This document shows positions 35,401 through 45,094 of a stretch of DNA of 64,000 nt, piece after piece (position 1 is the first letter of the stretch; every line of letters begins with the position of its first letter). The stretch is taken from the NCBI RefSeq assembly GCF_014268885.2, contig NZ_CP077095.1, forward strand, positions 5,517,001-5,581,000, given 5' to 3'. The stretch comes from Pseudomonas xantholysinigenes (GTDB lineage Bacteria; Pseudomonadota; Gammaproteobacteria; Pseudomonadales; Pseudomonadaceae). Under the pieces are notes generated by a model that searched no databases, was not told the origin of the DNA, and was given only the letters and a program-made list of their open reading frames with translations. Both the position numbers and the translations under genes were made by a program.

Positions 35401-36363
35401 ATGCGTAAGTCCTTGATGCGTATGACTTTACGTCAGCTTCAGATCTTCAACGAAGTCTGTGATCTGCGTTCCTACAGCCGGGCGGCCGAGGAGATGGCGC
35501 TGACGCAACCCGCCGTTAGTCTACAGATCCGTCAGCTCGAGGAACTGGTCGGCCAGCCTTTGTTCGAGTACGTCGGCAAGAAGCTCTACCTGACCGAAGC
35601 CGCCGAGGCGCTGCAACGCGCCAGCCGCGACATTTTCGGGCGCCTGGAAAACCTCGACATGCAGCTTTCGGACATGCAGGGCTCACTGCAGGGTCAGCTG
35701 AAACTGGCAATCGAGTCCAGCGCCAAGTACTTCGTGCCACACCTGTTCGCCGCCTTCAAGCAGCGCCACCCGGAGGTCAACCTGACCCTGACCGTGGTCA
35801 ATCGGGCCCAGGCAATTCGCAGGCTGTCGGACAACCGCGACGACCTGGTGATCATGTCCATGGTGCCCCAGGACATGGGGCTTGAGTTCCTGCCCTTCCT
35901 CAACAACCCGATCGTCGCCGTGGCGCCGCCGGATCATCCGCTGTGCCTGCTCGAGCAACTGCGCTTGCAAGATCTCGAGCCTCATACCCTGTTGGTCCGC
36001 GAACAGGGTTCGGGCACGCGCAAGGCCTGCGAGGAGTTTTTCAAGGACAAGCGCGTGCATTTCAGCCAGACCCTCGAGGTGGCTTCCACCGATTCGCAGC
36101 GCGAGTGCGTGGTCGCCGGGCTGGGCATCGCCTTGCTGACTCGCCATGCGGTGAACCTGGAGCTGGCCACCGGCGTGCTCCGCGAGCTGCCGGTCGAGGA
36201 ACTGCCGCTGTACCGCAGCTGGTGCCTGGTGCAATCCAAAAGCAAGCGCCAGTCACCGGTGGCGCTGGCGTTCCAAGCGTTCATTCGCGGCGAACGTGCG
36301 CAGATCAGCGGGCTTGTGGAGCGTTTCTCGGGGAAGCTGCCGCCGATACCTGCCACACCGTGA
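35401..36363 (+). CDS. LysR-family regulator, CbbR-like, divergent from pycA
   Basis: A 320-residue LysR-type regulator. The helix-turn-helix (about 8-70) contains SYSRAAEEMALTQPAVSLQIRQLEELVGQPLFEY. The ligand domain (about 95-300) has SAKYFVPHLFAAFKQRHPEV and AGLGIALLTRHAV, with a CbbR/CysB-like look. The ATG at 35401 lies after GGAGCCCCGC. The divergent position suggests control of pyruvate carboxylase. Its 3' end overlaps a small gene on the other strand by 59 bases. Confidence 0.88.
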   Translation: MRKSLMRMTLRQLQIFNEVCDLRSYSRAAEEMALTQPAVSLQIRQLEELVGQPLFEYVGKKLYLTEAAEALQRASRDIFGRLENLDMQLSDMQGSLQGQLKLAIESSAKYFVPHLFAAFKQRHPEVNLTLTVVNRAQAIRRLSDNRDDLVIMSMVPQDMGLEFLPFLNNPIVAVAPPDHPLCLLEQLRLQDLEPHTLLVREQGSGTRKACEEFFKDKRVHFSQTLEVASTDSQRECVVAGLGIALLTRHAVNLELATGVLRELPVEELPLYRSWCLVQSKSKRQSPVALAFQAFIRGERAQISGLVERFSGKLPPIPATP

Positions 36364-36523
36364 TCTCTTGCAGGTCGGGGTAATCGGCGATATCGCGCAG
36401 CAGCTGGCGCTGGTCGCAGTAGCTCTCTATCGCGCGACGGAACTCCATGCGCCGCTGGTCCTTTTCCTGCTGCTTGCGAGCCTTGGCGTTGGGTTGGTAC
36501 ACACTTGCGTGATCATGTGCCAT
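36305..36523 (-). CDS. Small conserved basic protein, overlaps LysR gene end
   Basis: A 72-residue charged protein: KARKQQEKDQRRMEFRRAIESYCDQRQLLRDIADYP forms a likely long helix. It resembles a small protein found in many Pseudomonas of unknown role; I cannot name a function. GGGAGACAGG before the ATG at 36523 and codon pattern support it as real. The last 59 bases overlap the convergent lysR gene, which may have lengthened the C-terminus (QVSAAASPRNAPQAR). Confidence 0.65.
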   Translation of the reverse strand: MAHDHASVYQPNAKARKQQEKDQRRMEFRRAIESYCDQRQLLRDIADYPDLQEITVWQVSAAASPRNAPQAR

Positions 36524-36621
36524 TGCCTGTCTCCCAGATAGGGTGCGGGAGTTTCAGACTGGCAAGCTTGTTTTGCCGTTTCGCTGCCAAAGGGTGACAG
36601 ATCGATGAATTCTTTCAGCCC

Positions 36622-36706
36622 TTTCGCGGGTAAACCCGCTCCCACTGGTTCGCCGCCGACTGCAAGCAAGGCAATACATCTGTGGGAGCGGGTTTACCCG
36701 CGAAAA
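36622..36706. repeat. REP inverted pair
   Basis: Copies at 36622-36645 and 36679-36706 between the small gene's upstream side and the end of the RpiR-type gene. Confidence 0.85.
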
Positions 36707-36721
36707 GGCTCGAACGGGCGA

Positions 36722-37588
36722 TCAGTCGTCAGTCGCCTTGATCGACTTGGGCGACAACCGCAGGCTGCGCAAGCTGCGCTTCACGCTCTTGAGATGGTTG
36801 ACCAGGCTCGGTCCACGGGCCATGGCCACGCCCATGGCCAGCACGTCGATCACCACCAGGTGGGCGATACGCGAGGTCAGCGGCGTGTAGATTTCGGTGT
36901 CTTCGTGTACATCGATGGCCAGGTTGACCGTCGACAACTCCGCCAGTGGCGTCTGGCTCGGGCACAGGGTGATCAGGTTGGCACCGCTCTCGCGCACCAG
37001 GTTGGCGGTGATCAGCAAGTCCTTCGAACGCCCCGACTGCGAAATGCACACGGCCACGTCACCCGGCTTCAAGGTGACCGCCGACATCGCCTGCATGTGC
37101 GGGTCGGAGTAGGCCGCGGCGCTGAGCAGCAGACGGAAGAACTTGTGCTGGGCATCAGCCGCCACCGCGCCGGAGGCGCCAAAGCCATAGAACTCCACGC
37201 GCTGGGCCTGGGCCATGGCCGTCACCGCCTGCTGCAAGGCTTGCGGGTCAAGGTGCTCGCGCACCTCCATCAGCGTATGCAGGGTTGTGTCGAAGATTTT
37301 CAGGCTGTAGTCGGCGACCGAATCGTCTTCATGGATGGCGAACTGGCCAAAACTGGCACCCGCGGCCAGGCTTTGCGCCAGCTTGAGCTTGAGGTCCTGG
37401 AAGCCCGAACAACCGATCGCCCGGCAGAAGCGCACGATGGTCGGCTCGCTGATTCCCACGCTGTGCGCCAGGTCGGCCATCGAGCTGTGCATGACGGCAG
37501 CCGGATCGAGCAGCACGTGGTCGGCCACTTTGAGTTCCGATTTGCGCAGCAGGTGGCGCGATTGGTCGATATGTTGCAACAGATTCAC
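36722..37588 (-). CDS. RpiR/HexR-family regulator
   Basis: A 288-residue regulator of sugar metabolism. The N-terminal helix-turn-helix (about 1-77) has MADLAHSVGISEPTIVRFCRAIGCSGFQDLKLKLAQ. The C-terminal SIS domain (about 120-260) has VEFYGFGASGAVAADAQHKFFRL and CISQSGRSKDLL, which bind phosphosugars. The start is a GTG at 37588; no ATG fits. It faces zwf across a 103-base gap with a perfect operator-like palindrome, so it probably represses zwf and itself. It is HexR-like but not necessarily the main HexR, which in P. putida is coded beside the zwf-pgl-eda genes. Confidence 0.88.
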   Translation of the reverse strand: MNLLQHIDQSRHLLRKSELKVADHVLLDPAAVMHSSMADLAHSVGISEPTIVRFCRAIGCSGFQDLKLKLAQSLAAGASFGQFAIHEDDSVADYSLKIFDTTLHTLMEVREHLDPQALQQAVTAMAQAQRVEFYGFGASGAVAADAQHKFFRLLLSAAAYSDPHMQAMSAVTLKPGDVAVCISQSGRSKDLLITANLVRESGANLITLCPSQTPLAELSTVNLAIDVHEDTEIYTPLTSRIAHLVVIDVLAMGVAMARGPSLVNHLKSVKRSLRSLRLSPKSIKATDD

Positions 37589-37632
37589 GGGCTGGACTCG
37601 GTTATGATCGGCGTGCCGGGATGTAGCTTTCT

Positions 37633-37647
37633 TGTAGTTATACTACA
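37633..37647. promoter_or_regulatory. HexR/RpiR-type operator
   Basis: TGTAGT-TAT-ACTACA, a perfect palindrome with 6-bp arms, 46 bases from the regulator start and 45 from the zwf start. A further half site TGTAG lies at 37622. The form agrees with known HexR sites (TGTA...TACA). Confidence 0.75.
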
Positions 37648-37691
37648 TGCTTGCCAACCCGCCCAGCTAATCGAACGTGGAGAGTGGTGGT

Positions 37692-39134
37692 TTGACGATT
37701 CCTTGCGACATCCTGGTTTTCGGCGGCACTGGCGACCTGGCCCTGCACAAGCTGCTGCCGGCGCTCTACCACCTGTATCGCGAGGCCCGCCTGCACAATG
37801 CCGTGCGGATCATTTCCCTGGCCCGGCGCCACCTGTCGCGCAACGACTACGTCAAGCTCGCCGAGCGCCATTGCCGAGCGCAGATCGCCCGCCAGGACTT
37901 CGACGAGGACGTCTGGCAGCGCTTCTCGGCACGGCTCGACTACTTCCCCATGGACGCCGCGCAGAGCGCCGACTTCGGCCGCCTGGCCCGCTACCTGGGC
38001 GAACCCGGCGGCTTGACCCGCATCTACTACCTGGCCACTGCGCCCAAGCTGTTCGTGCCCATCGCCAATCACCTGCGCATCGCTGGCCTTGCCGACAGCG
38101 AGGCGCGCATCGTGCTGGAAAAGCCGATCGGCCATTCGCTGGCGTCCGCCACCGCCATCAACGAGGCGATCGGCGAGGTGTTCGCCGAGTCCCACGTATT
38201 TCGCATCGACCACTACCTGGGCAAGGAAACCGTGCAGAACCTCATGGCCCTGCGCTTCGCCAATGCCCTGCTGGAGCCCGTGTGGCGCAACAGCCAGGTC
38301 GACCATGTGCAGATCAGCGTGTGCGAGACCCTCGGCGTGGAAAACCGCGGTGCCTATTACGACCGGGCCGGCGCCACCCGCGACATGCTGCAGAACCACC
38401 TGCTGCAGTTGCTGTGCCTGGTGGCGATGGAGCCGCCGGCGCAGTTCGAAGCCGAAGCGGTGCGTGACGAGAAAGTGAAGATCCTCCGCGCGCTCAGGCC
38501 CATCACCGGCCAGGACGTGCAGGACACCACCGTGCGCGGCCAATACGGCGCCGGCAAGATCGGCGGCCAGGAAGTCCCGGCCTACTACTTCGAAAAGGAT
38601 GTGGATAACGACAGCGATACCGAGACCTTCGTCGCGGTCCAGGCGCATGTCGAGAACTGGCGTTGGGCCGGCGTGCCGTTCTACCTGCGCACCGGCAAGC
38701 GCATGGCACGGCGCTCGTCGCAGATCGTCATCCAGTTCAAGCCCGTGCCCCACGAGCTGTTCAGCGGTGGCCAGGTCAACCAGTTGCTGATCCAGCTGCA
38801 GCCGGACGAGCACATCAGCCTGCGCATGATGACCAAGAGCCCAGGCAAGGGCATGCGCCTGGCACCAGTCGAGCTGGACCTCAACCTGGCCCAGGCGTTC
38901 GCCCAGACCCGCCGCTGGGAAGCCTACGAACGCCTGTTGCTGGATGTACTGGAAGGCGATTCGACGCTATTCATGCGCCGCGACGAAGTCGAGGCCGCCT
39001 GGGCCTGGGTCGATCCGATCCTGCAGGGCTGGGCGGAACACTTCCAGGCACCACGCCCCTACCCCGCCGGCAGCAATGGCCCGGAGCAGGCCAACAGCTT
39101 GCTGGCGCGCCAGGGCACTCATTGGCATAGCTGA
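37692..39134 (+). CDS. zwf: Glucose-6-phosphate 1-dehydrogenase
   Basis: A 480-residue enzyme that oxidises glucose-6-phosphate to 6-phosphogluconolactone, making NADPH or NADH. The coenzyme motif GGTGDLALHKL lies near residue 10 and the substrate-binding RIDHYLGKE near 170. The start is TTG at 37692 (giving MTIPCDILVFGG) with GGAGAG 8 bases upstream; a GTG five codons earlier overlaps that site. It is a second or third zwf copy in this group (recalled from P. putida), here alone with its regulator. One exact DnaA-box nonamer lies at 38600-38608. Confidence 0.93.
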   Translation: MTIPCDILVFGGTGDLALHKLLPALYHLYREARLHNAVRIISLARRHLSRNDYVKLAERHCRAQIARQDFDEDVWQRFSARLDYFPMDAAQSADFGRLARYLGEPGGLTRIYYLATAPKLFVPIANHLRIAGLADSEARIVLEKPIGHSLASATAINEAIGEVFAESHVFRIDHYLGKETVQNLMALRFANALLEPVWRNSQVDHVQISVCETLGVENRGAYYDRAGATRDMLQNHLLQLLCLVAMEPPAQFEAEAVRDEKVKILRALRPITGQDVQDTTVRGQYGAGKIGGQEVPAYYFEKDVDNDSDTETFVAVQAHVENWRWAGVPFYLRTGKRMARRSSQIVIQFKPVPHELFSGGQVNQLLIQLQPDEHISLRMMTKSPGKGMRLAPVELDLNLAQAFAQTRRWEAYERLLLDVLEGDSTLFMRRDEVEAAWAWVDPILQGWAEHFQAPRPYPAGSNGPEQANSLLARQGTHWHS

Positions 39135-39185
39135 ACGCCTTCCCGCTGCCGGTGACGTCCTGGCCTGGGCATTCTTAGGTCCTTA

Positions 39186-39204
39186 GCGACGCATTCCGCG
39201 TCGC
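39186..39204. other. Hairpin between zwf and next gene
   Basis: A perfect 7-bp stem (GCGACGC / GCGTCGC, ATTCC loop) directly before the ribosome site of the following gene. No T-run, so a processing or stability role is more likely than termination. Confidence 0.4.
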
Positions 39205-39224
39205 CCGGTAGACAAGGAAGCACC

Positions 39225-39542
39225 ATGTACATCCAATCCAAAGACTGGACCGCCCGCAACGACAAGATGCCAGGCAACAGCGCCCTGCGCGTTTTCGGCA
39301 CCGTGACCGTCGCCCATCCAGGCATCCAGCCGGTGCTGCGCGTACGCGCCGTACAGGACAAATCCTTCGCCCTGGCACTGGAACTCAACCTGCAGCAGAT
39401 CGAAGGCTCCGTCCTGCAGGTAGTCACTGACAAGCCTGTACGCTTCGAGCTGCCTGGTGTTCACGGCTTCATTCCAGCAGTGGATATCTTCCACGAGGGC
39501 GAGCTGATCACCCGTATCACCGACGTCATCGTCACCCACTGA
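39225..39542 (+). CDS. Conserved hypothetical protein
   Basis: A 105-residue protein, no signal peptide or membrane segment. It is rich in beta strands (RVFGTVTVAH, PVLRVRAVQD, FALALELNLQQIEG, VLQVVTDK). I do not recognise a characterised family. AAGGAAG precedes the ATG at good spacing. It follows zwf after 90 bases and may be co-transcribed. Confidence 0.75.
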   Translation: MYIQSKDWTARNDKMPGNSALRVFGTVTVAHPGIQPVLRVRAVQDKSFALALELNLQQIEGSVLQVVTDKPVRFELPGVHGFIPAVDIFHEGELITRITDVIVTH

Positions 39543-39563
39543 TCAAGACGCAGCGACCGATAC

Positions 39564-42440
39564 TCATGCCTTGAGATGCGCATGCGGCCGCTGCAACAAG
39601 GCCTTGAACGCACCGGCGTCCACTGGCCGACTGATCAGGTAGCCCTGGACTTCATCGCATCCGTGTTCACGCAGGAATGCCAGTTGCTCCAGGGTTTCGA
39701 CCCCTTCGGCCACCACCTTCAGTTGCAGGCTCTTGGCCATGGCGATGATCGCCCGCGTGATCGCTGCATCCTGGCTGCCTTCGAGCAAACCGCGGATGAA
39801 TGCCTGGTCGATCTTCACGTAGTCCACCGGGAAGCGCTTGAGGTAGCTCAACGACGAATAACCGGTGCCAAAATCATCGATCGCCAGTTTCACCCCCAGC
39901 GCGTGCAACTGCTCGAAGGTGACGATGATGTGCTCGACGCTGTCGATCAGCTGGCTCTCGGTCAGCTCCAACTCCAGCAGGTGTGGCGCCAGCCCTGACT
40001 CCTGCAGGACCTGGCGCACCAGGCTGACCAGCTTGCCCTGGCGCAGCTGGTATACCGACAGGTTGACCGAAACCCGTACCTCCATGCCTTGGCGCAGCCA
40101 TTCGCAGGCTTGCCAGCACGCCTGGCGCAGGACGAATTCTCCCATCGGCGCGATCAACCCGGTTTCCTCGGCCAGGCCGATGAACTCGCTGGGTGGCACC
40201 ATGCCCCACTCCGGGTGCTGCCAGCGCACCAACGCCTCGGCCGCATGCAACTGGCCAGTGCGCAGACACAGCTTGGGCTGGTAGTAGACCAGCAACTGGC
40301 CCTCGTCGATCGCCTTGCGCAGCTGGTTCTCCAGCTGCAGCCGCTCCAGGGTGCTGGCACGCAGGCTCTCGGTGTAGAACTGGAAACTGTCGCCGCCCAG
40401 GTGCTTGGCATGTTGCTTGGCCATGTCGGCCTGGCTGACCAGTGCGTTCAGGTCGAAGCTGGCATCGGACAGCAGGCTGATACCCACCGAAGCGCTGATG
40501 ACCACCTCATGACCACCCACCCGCTGGGGCACCCGCAACTTGTCCAGCAAACGCGTGGTGACACGCACCAGGCTGGACAAGTTGGTGTAGCCATCGAACA
40601 GCACCGCGAACTCATCACCGGACAACCGTGCGACGGTGTCGGCCTCGGGTACCGCATTGGCCAGGCGCTGGGCCATCTTCTTCAGCAACTGGTCGGCCAG
40701 CTCGTGGCCCAGGCTTTCATTGAGCAGCTTGAAGCGGTCTAGGTCGACATGCAGCAACGCCAGGCTACGGCCGTTCAAGCGAATGCGCTGCGCCGCCTCG
40801 TGCAAGCGCATGCGGAACAGCGCGCGGTTGGCCAGGCCGGTAAGTTCGTCGTAATGGGCCAGGTAGCGCAGGCGCTCTTCGGACTCGCGACGCGCCGATA
40901 GGTCGGTATAGAACCCCACGATATTGACGGTTCCGCCTCGACCATCGCGCACGCTGTTGAGCTGCAGCCACTGTGGATAAAGCTCGCCGCTCTTGCGCGC
41001 CTCGACCAACTCACCCTGCCAGCGGCCCTGCTGCTCCAGGGCCTGGTCGATGGCCTGGCTGTGGCGCCGCGCATCGCGGCTGCTGGGTAACTCCAGCGCG
41101 TTACGGCCTATCAGCTCGGCGCGGCCATGGCCGGTGACGTCGCAAAACGCCTGGTTGACCGCCAGCAGCTGGAAATCGGCATCGAGGATGGCGATGCCCT
41201 CGCTGGCCGCCTCGAACACCGTGGCGGCCAGGCGCTGTTGTTCCTCCTGCTCCTTTTGCGCGGTGATGTCACGACGGGTGCCCAGCATGCGCAGGACCTT
41301 ACCCTCGGCGTCGGTTTCCACCGCCCGGCCGCGGTCCTCGATCCAGCACCAGCGGCCCTGGGCGTGACGCACGCGGTACTCGACCCGGTAATCCTCGGTG
41401 CGCCCCTTGAGGTGTTCGACCAGCGTGCGCCGCAGTAGCGGTAGGTCATCGGGGTGCAGGCGCGGCTTGAGGTCGGCGGCCACTGTGCGCACCTGCTCCG
41501 CGTCCAGGCCGAACAACGCGTGCAACTGGGTGTGGTGAACCTCGTCGGTCTCCAGGTTCCAGTCCCACAGGCCCAGTTCACTGGCCTGCAGCGCCAGGGC
41601 CAGACGTTGCTCGCTCTTGCTCAGGGCCTGGTTGGCCAGGTCCAGCTCCAGGCTGCGCTGGACCACCCGCTGTTCGAGACCGGCCTGGGCCTGACGCAAC
41701 TCGTCCTCGGCCTGGCGACGTTGGCGCACCTCGGCACTGAGCTGGTGGTTGAGGTCCTCGCCGTGCCGTTGGGCACTTTGCAGATGCTCGATCAGCGCCT
41801 GGTTCTGGAAACGCCGCAGCAGGCCGCGTTCGATCAGACGGTTGACCTGCCAGGCGACCACCACGAACGCCGCCAGCAGGATCAAGCCGAGCCAGCCCCA
41901 GCCACGCAGTTGGCCGGCGTCGTAGACGAACAGGAAGGCGATCGGCGGCAACAGGCAAGGCAGGGCGAAACTGAGAAACGCCGGCAGGCTGACGGCATAG
42001 GCGACGCTGGCCGACAGCGCCGCCGCGCCGAGCAGGCCGAACACCCAGGCCTGCTGCACGAAATTGTCCACTGGCGCCAGGGCGATCGCCGCGCAGGCCA
42101 GGGTCAGGCCGCTGAAGGCCGAGCCGAGCAGGAACATCCGCCGCCAGGCCGGCTTGGCCTGGCGCGCCGGGGAAGCAGCCTCGAAGGCTGCCACCTGGAT
42201 CACCCGCAACGCCACCAGCGCCACCAGCCAGGCCAGCCACACGCCCACCAGCAGGTAGCGCGCAGGGCTCCACAGCAACCAGGCGCATAGCAGGCCGTTG
42301 AGCAGCATGAACAGGGTGGGCAACAGAGAGCCCTGATAAAGCAGGCGGGTACGCTCGATCGACAACTGTGTGGCGAATTGCCTGCGAACGCTCCGTGTCG
42401 TCTGCGGCGATACTCCGATCGCCATGCAATCCTGGGTCAT
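39564..42440 (-). CDS. Membrane PAS-GGDEF-EAL cyclic-di-GMP protein
   Basis: A 958-residue inner-membrane protein. Six or so membrane helices fill about residues 30-205; a coiled coil follows (about 210-280), then two PAS domains (about 285-400 and 405-525), a GGDEF domain (about 530-690) and an EAL domain (about 700-950). The cyclase motif reads SGDEF ([11 protein letters not shown]), one change from GGDEF. The EAL domain keeps [22 protein letters not shown] and VKIDQAF, so phosphodiesterase activity is likely. The start MTQDCMAIG (42440) was chosen; MAIGVS at 42425 has a better spaced AGGA and is a real alternative. One exact DnaA-box nonamer at 40972-40980. Confidence 0.88.
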   Translation of the reverse strand: MTQDCMAIGVSPQTTRSVRRQFATQLSIERTRLLYQGSLLPTLFMLLNGLLCAWLLWSPARYLLVGVWLAWLVALVALRVIQVAAFEAASPARQAKPAWRRMFLLGSAFSGLTLACAAIALAPVDNFVQQAWVFGLLGAAALSASVAYAVSLPAFLSFALPCLLPPIAFLFVYDAGQLRGWGWLGLILLAAFVVVAWQVNRLIERGLLRRFQNQALIEHLQSAQRHGEDLNHQLSAEVRQRRQAEDELRQAQAGLEQRVVQRSLELDLANQALSKSEQRLALALQASELGLWDWNLETDEVHHTQLHALFGLDAEQVRTVAADLKPRLHPDDLPLLRRTLVEHLKGRTEDYRVEYRVRHAQGRWCWIEDRGRAVETDAEGKVLRMLGTRRDITAQKEQEEQQRLAATVFEAASEGIAILDADFQLLAVNQAFCDVTGHGRAELIGRNALELPSSRDARRHSQAIDQALEQQGRWQGELVEARKSGELYPQWLQLNSVRDGRGGTVNIVGFYTDLSARRESEERLRYLAHYDELTGLANRALFRMRLHEAAQRIRLNGRSLALLHVDLDRFKLLNESLGHELADQLLKKMAQRLANAVPEADTVARLSGDEFAVLFDGYTNLSSLVRVTTRLLDKLRVPQRVGGHEVVISASVGISLLSDASFDLNALVSQADMAKQHAKHLGGDSFQFYTESLRASTLERLQLENQLRKAIDEGQLLVYYQPKLCLRTGQLHAAEALVRWQHPEWGMVPPSEFIGLAEETGLIAPMGEFVLRQACWQACEWLRQGMEVRVSVNLSVYQLRQGKLVSLVRQVLQESGLAPHLLELELTESQLIDSVEHIIVTFEQLHALGVKLAIDDFGTGYSSLSYLKRFPVDYVKIDQAFIRGLLEGSQDAAITRAIIAMAKSLQLKVVAEGVETLEQLAFLREHGCDEVQGYLISRPVDAGAFKALLQRPHAHLKA

Positions 42441-42679
42441 ATGGCTGGATTCTTGTTGTGTTCTTGTTATGGCTGACCGCAAATGTGCAGCGAGCATACA
42501 CAAGCGTCGCCCCGGACCAAACTGCTCTGCGTCATGATTTCGAAAATGTCCCGTCCGTCTAACTGCGACCGCTCAACCACGCGCTCTGGCCAGCGACTCC
42601 GATGAACGGTTGAATACTCGCATGGCGATTTGCGCCGCAGGCGTTTGCCCCTGCCTGCGCGCGGCCATAGAATGCCCGG

Positions 42680-44863
42680 ATGCACAATGATGACCTCTCC
42701 CTCCTGCTGAACTCCCTCAACGACGCCCAACGCCAGGCCGTAGCCGCCTCGCTGGGGCGCCAACTGGTATTGGCCGGCGCCGGCTCGGGCAAGACCCGGG
42801 TACTGGTGCACCGTATCGCCTGGCTGATCCAGGTCGAACAGGCCTCGCCGCATTCGATCCTGTCGGTGACCTTCACCAACAAGGCCGCGGCGGAAATGCG
42901 CCAGCGTATCGAGCAACTGCTGGGTATCAACCCGGCCGGCATGTGGGTAGGCACCTTCCACGGCCTGGCGCACCGCTTGCTGCGCGCGCACTGGCAGGAA
43001 GCGGGGTTGGCGCAGAACTTCCAGATCCTCGACAGCGACGACCAGCAGCGCCTGATCAAGCGAGTGATCCGCGAGATGGGCCTGGACGAGCAGAAGTGGC
43101 CAGCGCGCCAGGTGCAGTGGTTCATCAACGGGCAGAAGGACGAAGGCCTGCGCCCACGGCACATCCAGGCCAGCGGCGACCTGTTCCTGGCCACCATGCG
43201 CGACATCTATGTGGCCTATGAGCAGGCCTGCGACCGCGCCGGGGTCATCGACTTCTCCGAGCTGCTGCTGCGCGCCCTCGACCTTTGGCGCGACCAGCCA
43301 GACCTGCTGCGCCATTACCAGCGCCGCTTCCGGCATATCCTGGTGGATGAGTTCCAGGACACCAACGCCGTGCAGTACGCCTGGCTGCGCCTGCTCGCCT
43401 CCGGCGGCGACAGCCTGATGGCGGTGGGCGACGACGACCAGTCGATCTACGGCTGGCGCGGCGCGAAAATCGAGAACATCCACCAGTACACCGCCGACTT
43501 CCCCGACGCCGAGCTGATCCGCCTGGAGCAGAACTACCGCTCCACCGGCGGCATCCTCAAGGCCGCCAACGCCTTGATCGCCAACAACAGCGGGCGTCTG
43601 GGCAAGGAGCTGTGGACCGACATGGGCGAAGGCGAGCCGATCACGCTGTACGCCGCCTACAACGAGCACGACGAAGCGCGCTACGTGGTCGAGACCATCG
43701 AGAGCATCATCAAGCAGGGTAGTGCGCGCAATGAAATCGCCATCCTGTACCGCTCCAACGCCCAGTCGCGGGTGCTGGAAGAAGCCCTGCTGCGCGAGCG
43801 CGTGCCCTACCGCATCTATGGCGGCCAGCGCTTCTTCGAACGCGCCGAGATCAAGAACGCCATGGCCTACCTGCGCCTGCTCGAAGGCCGCGGCAATGAC
43901 GCGGCGCTGGAGCGGGTGATCAACGTGCCGCCGCGCGGCATCGGCGAGAAGACCGTCGAGGCGATCCGCGAACACGCCCGCCACGGTCAGCTGTCGATGT
44001 GGGACGCAATGTGCCAGCTACTCGCCGCCAAGGCCCTGAAGGGCCGTGCCGCCAGCGCCCTGGGCGCGTTCATCGAACTGCTCGAGAACCTGGCCGCCAA
44101 GGTCCTGGACATGCCGCTGCACCTGATGACCCAGACCGTCATCGAGCAGTCCGGGCTGATCATCTATCACCAGGAAGAAAAGGGCGAGAAAGGCCAGGCC
44201 CGGGTGGAGAACCTTGAGGAACTGGTCAGCGCCGCGCGCAACTTCGAGAGCAGCGACGAAGACGGCGACCTGTCGCCGCTGTCGGCCTTCCTCGGCCACG
44301 CGTCGCTGGAGGCCGGCGACACCCAGGCCGACGAGCACGAAGACAGCATCCAGCTGATGACCCTGCACAGTGCCAAGGGCCTGGAATTCCCCTACGTATT
44401 CCTGGTGGGCATGGAGGAAGGGCTATTCCCGCACAAGATGAGCCTGGAAGAACCCGGCCGCCTCGAGGAAGAACGCCGCCTGGCCTATGTCGGCATCACC
44501 CGGGCCATGCGCCAGCTGGTCATGACCTATGCCGAAACCCGCCGCCTGTATGGCAGCGAGACCTACAACAAGGTGTCGCGTTTCGTCCGCGAAATCCCGG
44601 CCGGGCTGGTGCAGGAAGTACGCCTGTCGAATACCGTCAGCCGCCCGTTCGGCGGCGCCAAGACGCCCGCCAGCAGCCTGTTCGCCAATGCCAGCATCCC
44701 GCAGACCGCCTTCAGCCTGGGCCAGCGGGTGCAGCATGCGGTGTTCGGCGAAGGCGTGATCCTCAACTTCGAAGGCTCCGGCGCCCAGGCGCGGGTGCAG
44801 GTGAACTTCTCCGAGGGTAGCAAGTGGCTGATGCTTGGTTACGCCAAGCTGGAAGCTATATGA
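42680..44863 (+). CDS. uvrD: DNA helicase II, UvrD type
   Basis: A 727-residue superfamily 1 helicase used in mismatch and nucleotide excision repair. Walker A is AGAGSGKTR near residue 34, motif II is VDEFQDTN near 222, motif III is GDDDQSIYGWRGA, motif IV is QNYRST, motif V is LMTLHSAKGLEF near 560 and motif VI is YVGITRA. The C-terminal tail (FSLGQRVQHAVFGEGVILNFEG) is the usual Tudor-like part that binds RNA polymerase or partners. The ATG at 42680 fits the family start. No LexA box was visible in the 180 bases upstream. Confidence 0.95.
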   Translation: MHNDDLSLLLNSLNDAQRQAVAASLGRQLVLAGAGSGKTRVLVHRIAWLIQVEQASPHSILSVTFTNKAAAEMRQRIEQLLGINPAGMWVGTFHGLAHRLLRAHWQEAGLAQNFQILDSDDQQRLIKRVIREMGLDEQKWPARQVQWFINGQKDEGLRPRHIQASGDLFLATMRDIYVAYEQACDRAGVIDFSELLLRALDLWRDQPDLLRHYQRRFRHILVDEFQDTNAVQYAWLRLLASGGDSLMAVGDDDQSIYGWRGAKIENIHQYTADFPDAELIRLEQNYRSTGGILKAANALIANNSGRLGKELWTDMGEGEPITLYAAYNEHDEARYVVETIESIIKQGSARNEIAILYRSNAQSRVLEEALLRERVPYRIYGGQRFFERAEIKNAMAYLRLLEGRGNDAALERVINVPPRGIGEKTVEAIREHARHGQLSMWDAMCQLLAAKALKGRAASALGAFIELLENLAAKVLDMPLHLMTQTVIEQSGLIIYHQEEKGEKGQARVENLEELVSAARNFESSDEDGDLSPLSAFLGHASLEAGDTQADEHEDSIQLMTLHSAKGLEFPYVFLVGMEEGLFPHKMSLEEPGRLEEERRLAYVGITRAMRQLVMTYAETRRLYGSETYNKVSRFVREIPAGLVQEVRLSNTVSRPFGGAKTPASSLFANASIPQTAFSLGQRVQHAVFGEGVILNFEGSGAQARVQVNFSEGSKWLMLGYAKLEAI

Positions 44864-44865
44864 CT

Positions 44866-44976
44866 GCCGCTCCCACAGGCCTTGCGGCCCCTGTGGGAGC
44901 GAGTTTACCCGCGAACACGGGCGGAGCCCGTGCCAGACGCCGCGTCGCCTTCTTCGCGGGTAAACCCGCTGCCACA
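44866..44976. repeat. Composite REP element (inverted relative to 7856 and 59857)
   Basis: REP arms at 44891-44914 and 44951-44976 enclose GCGAACACGGGCGGAGCCCG followed by a block ending GACGCCGCGTCGC. Read on the minus strand it matches the central block at 7891-7956 and 59879-59944. Confidence 0.75.
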
Positions 44977-45094
44977 CGACCCTGACCATCCTTACGATCA
45001 GGCAAAAGCTCGAAACATCTTGTCGCTGGCTATGTCTGACAGTTCATGTGCACCATGACGCGCGTGCAATCCACACAAACGGGAATCCCCATTT

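Noticed and set aside
42504..42679. LexA box before the helicase gene
   Set aside because: I found no CTGT-N8-ACAG pattern in the upstream gap.
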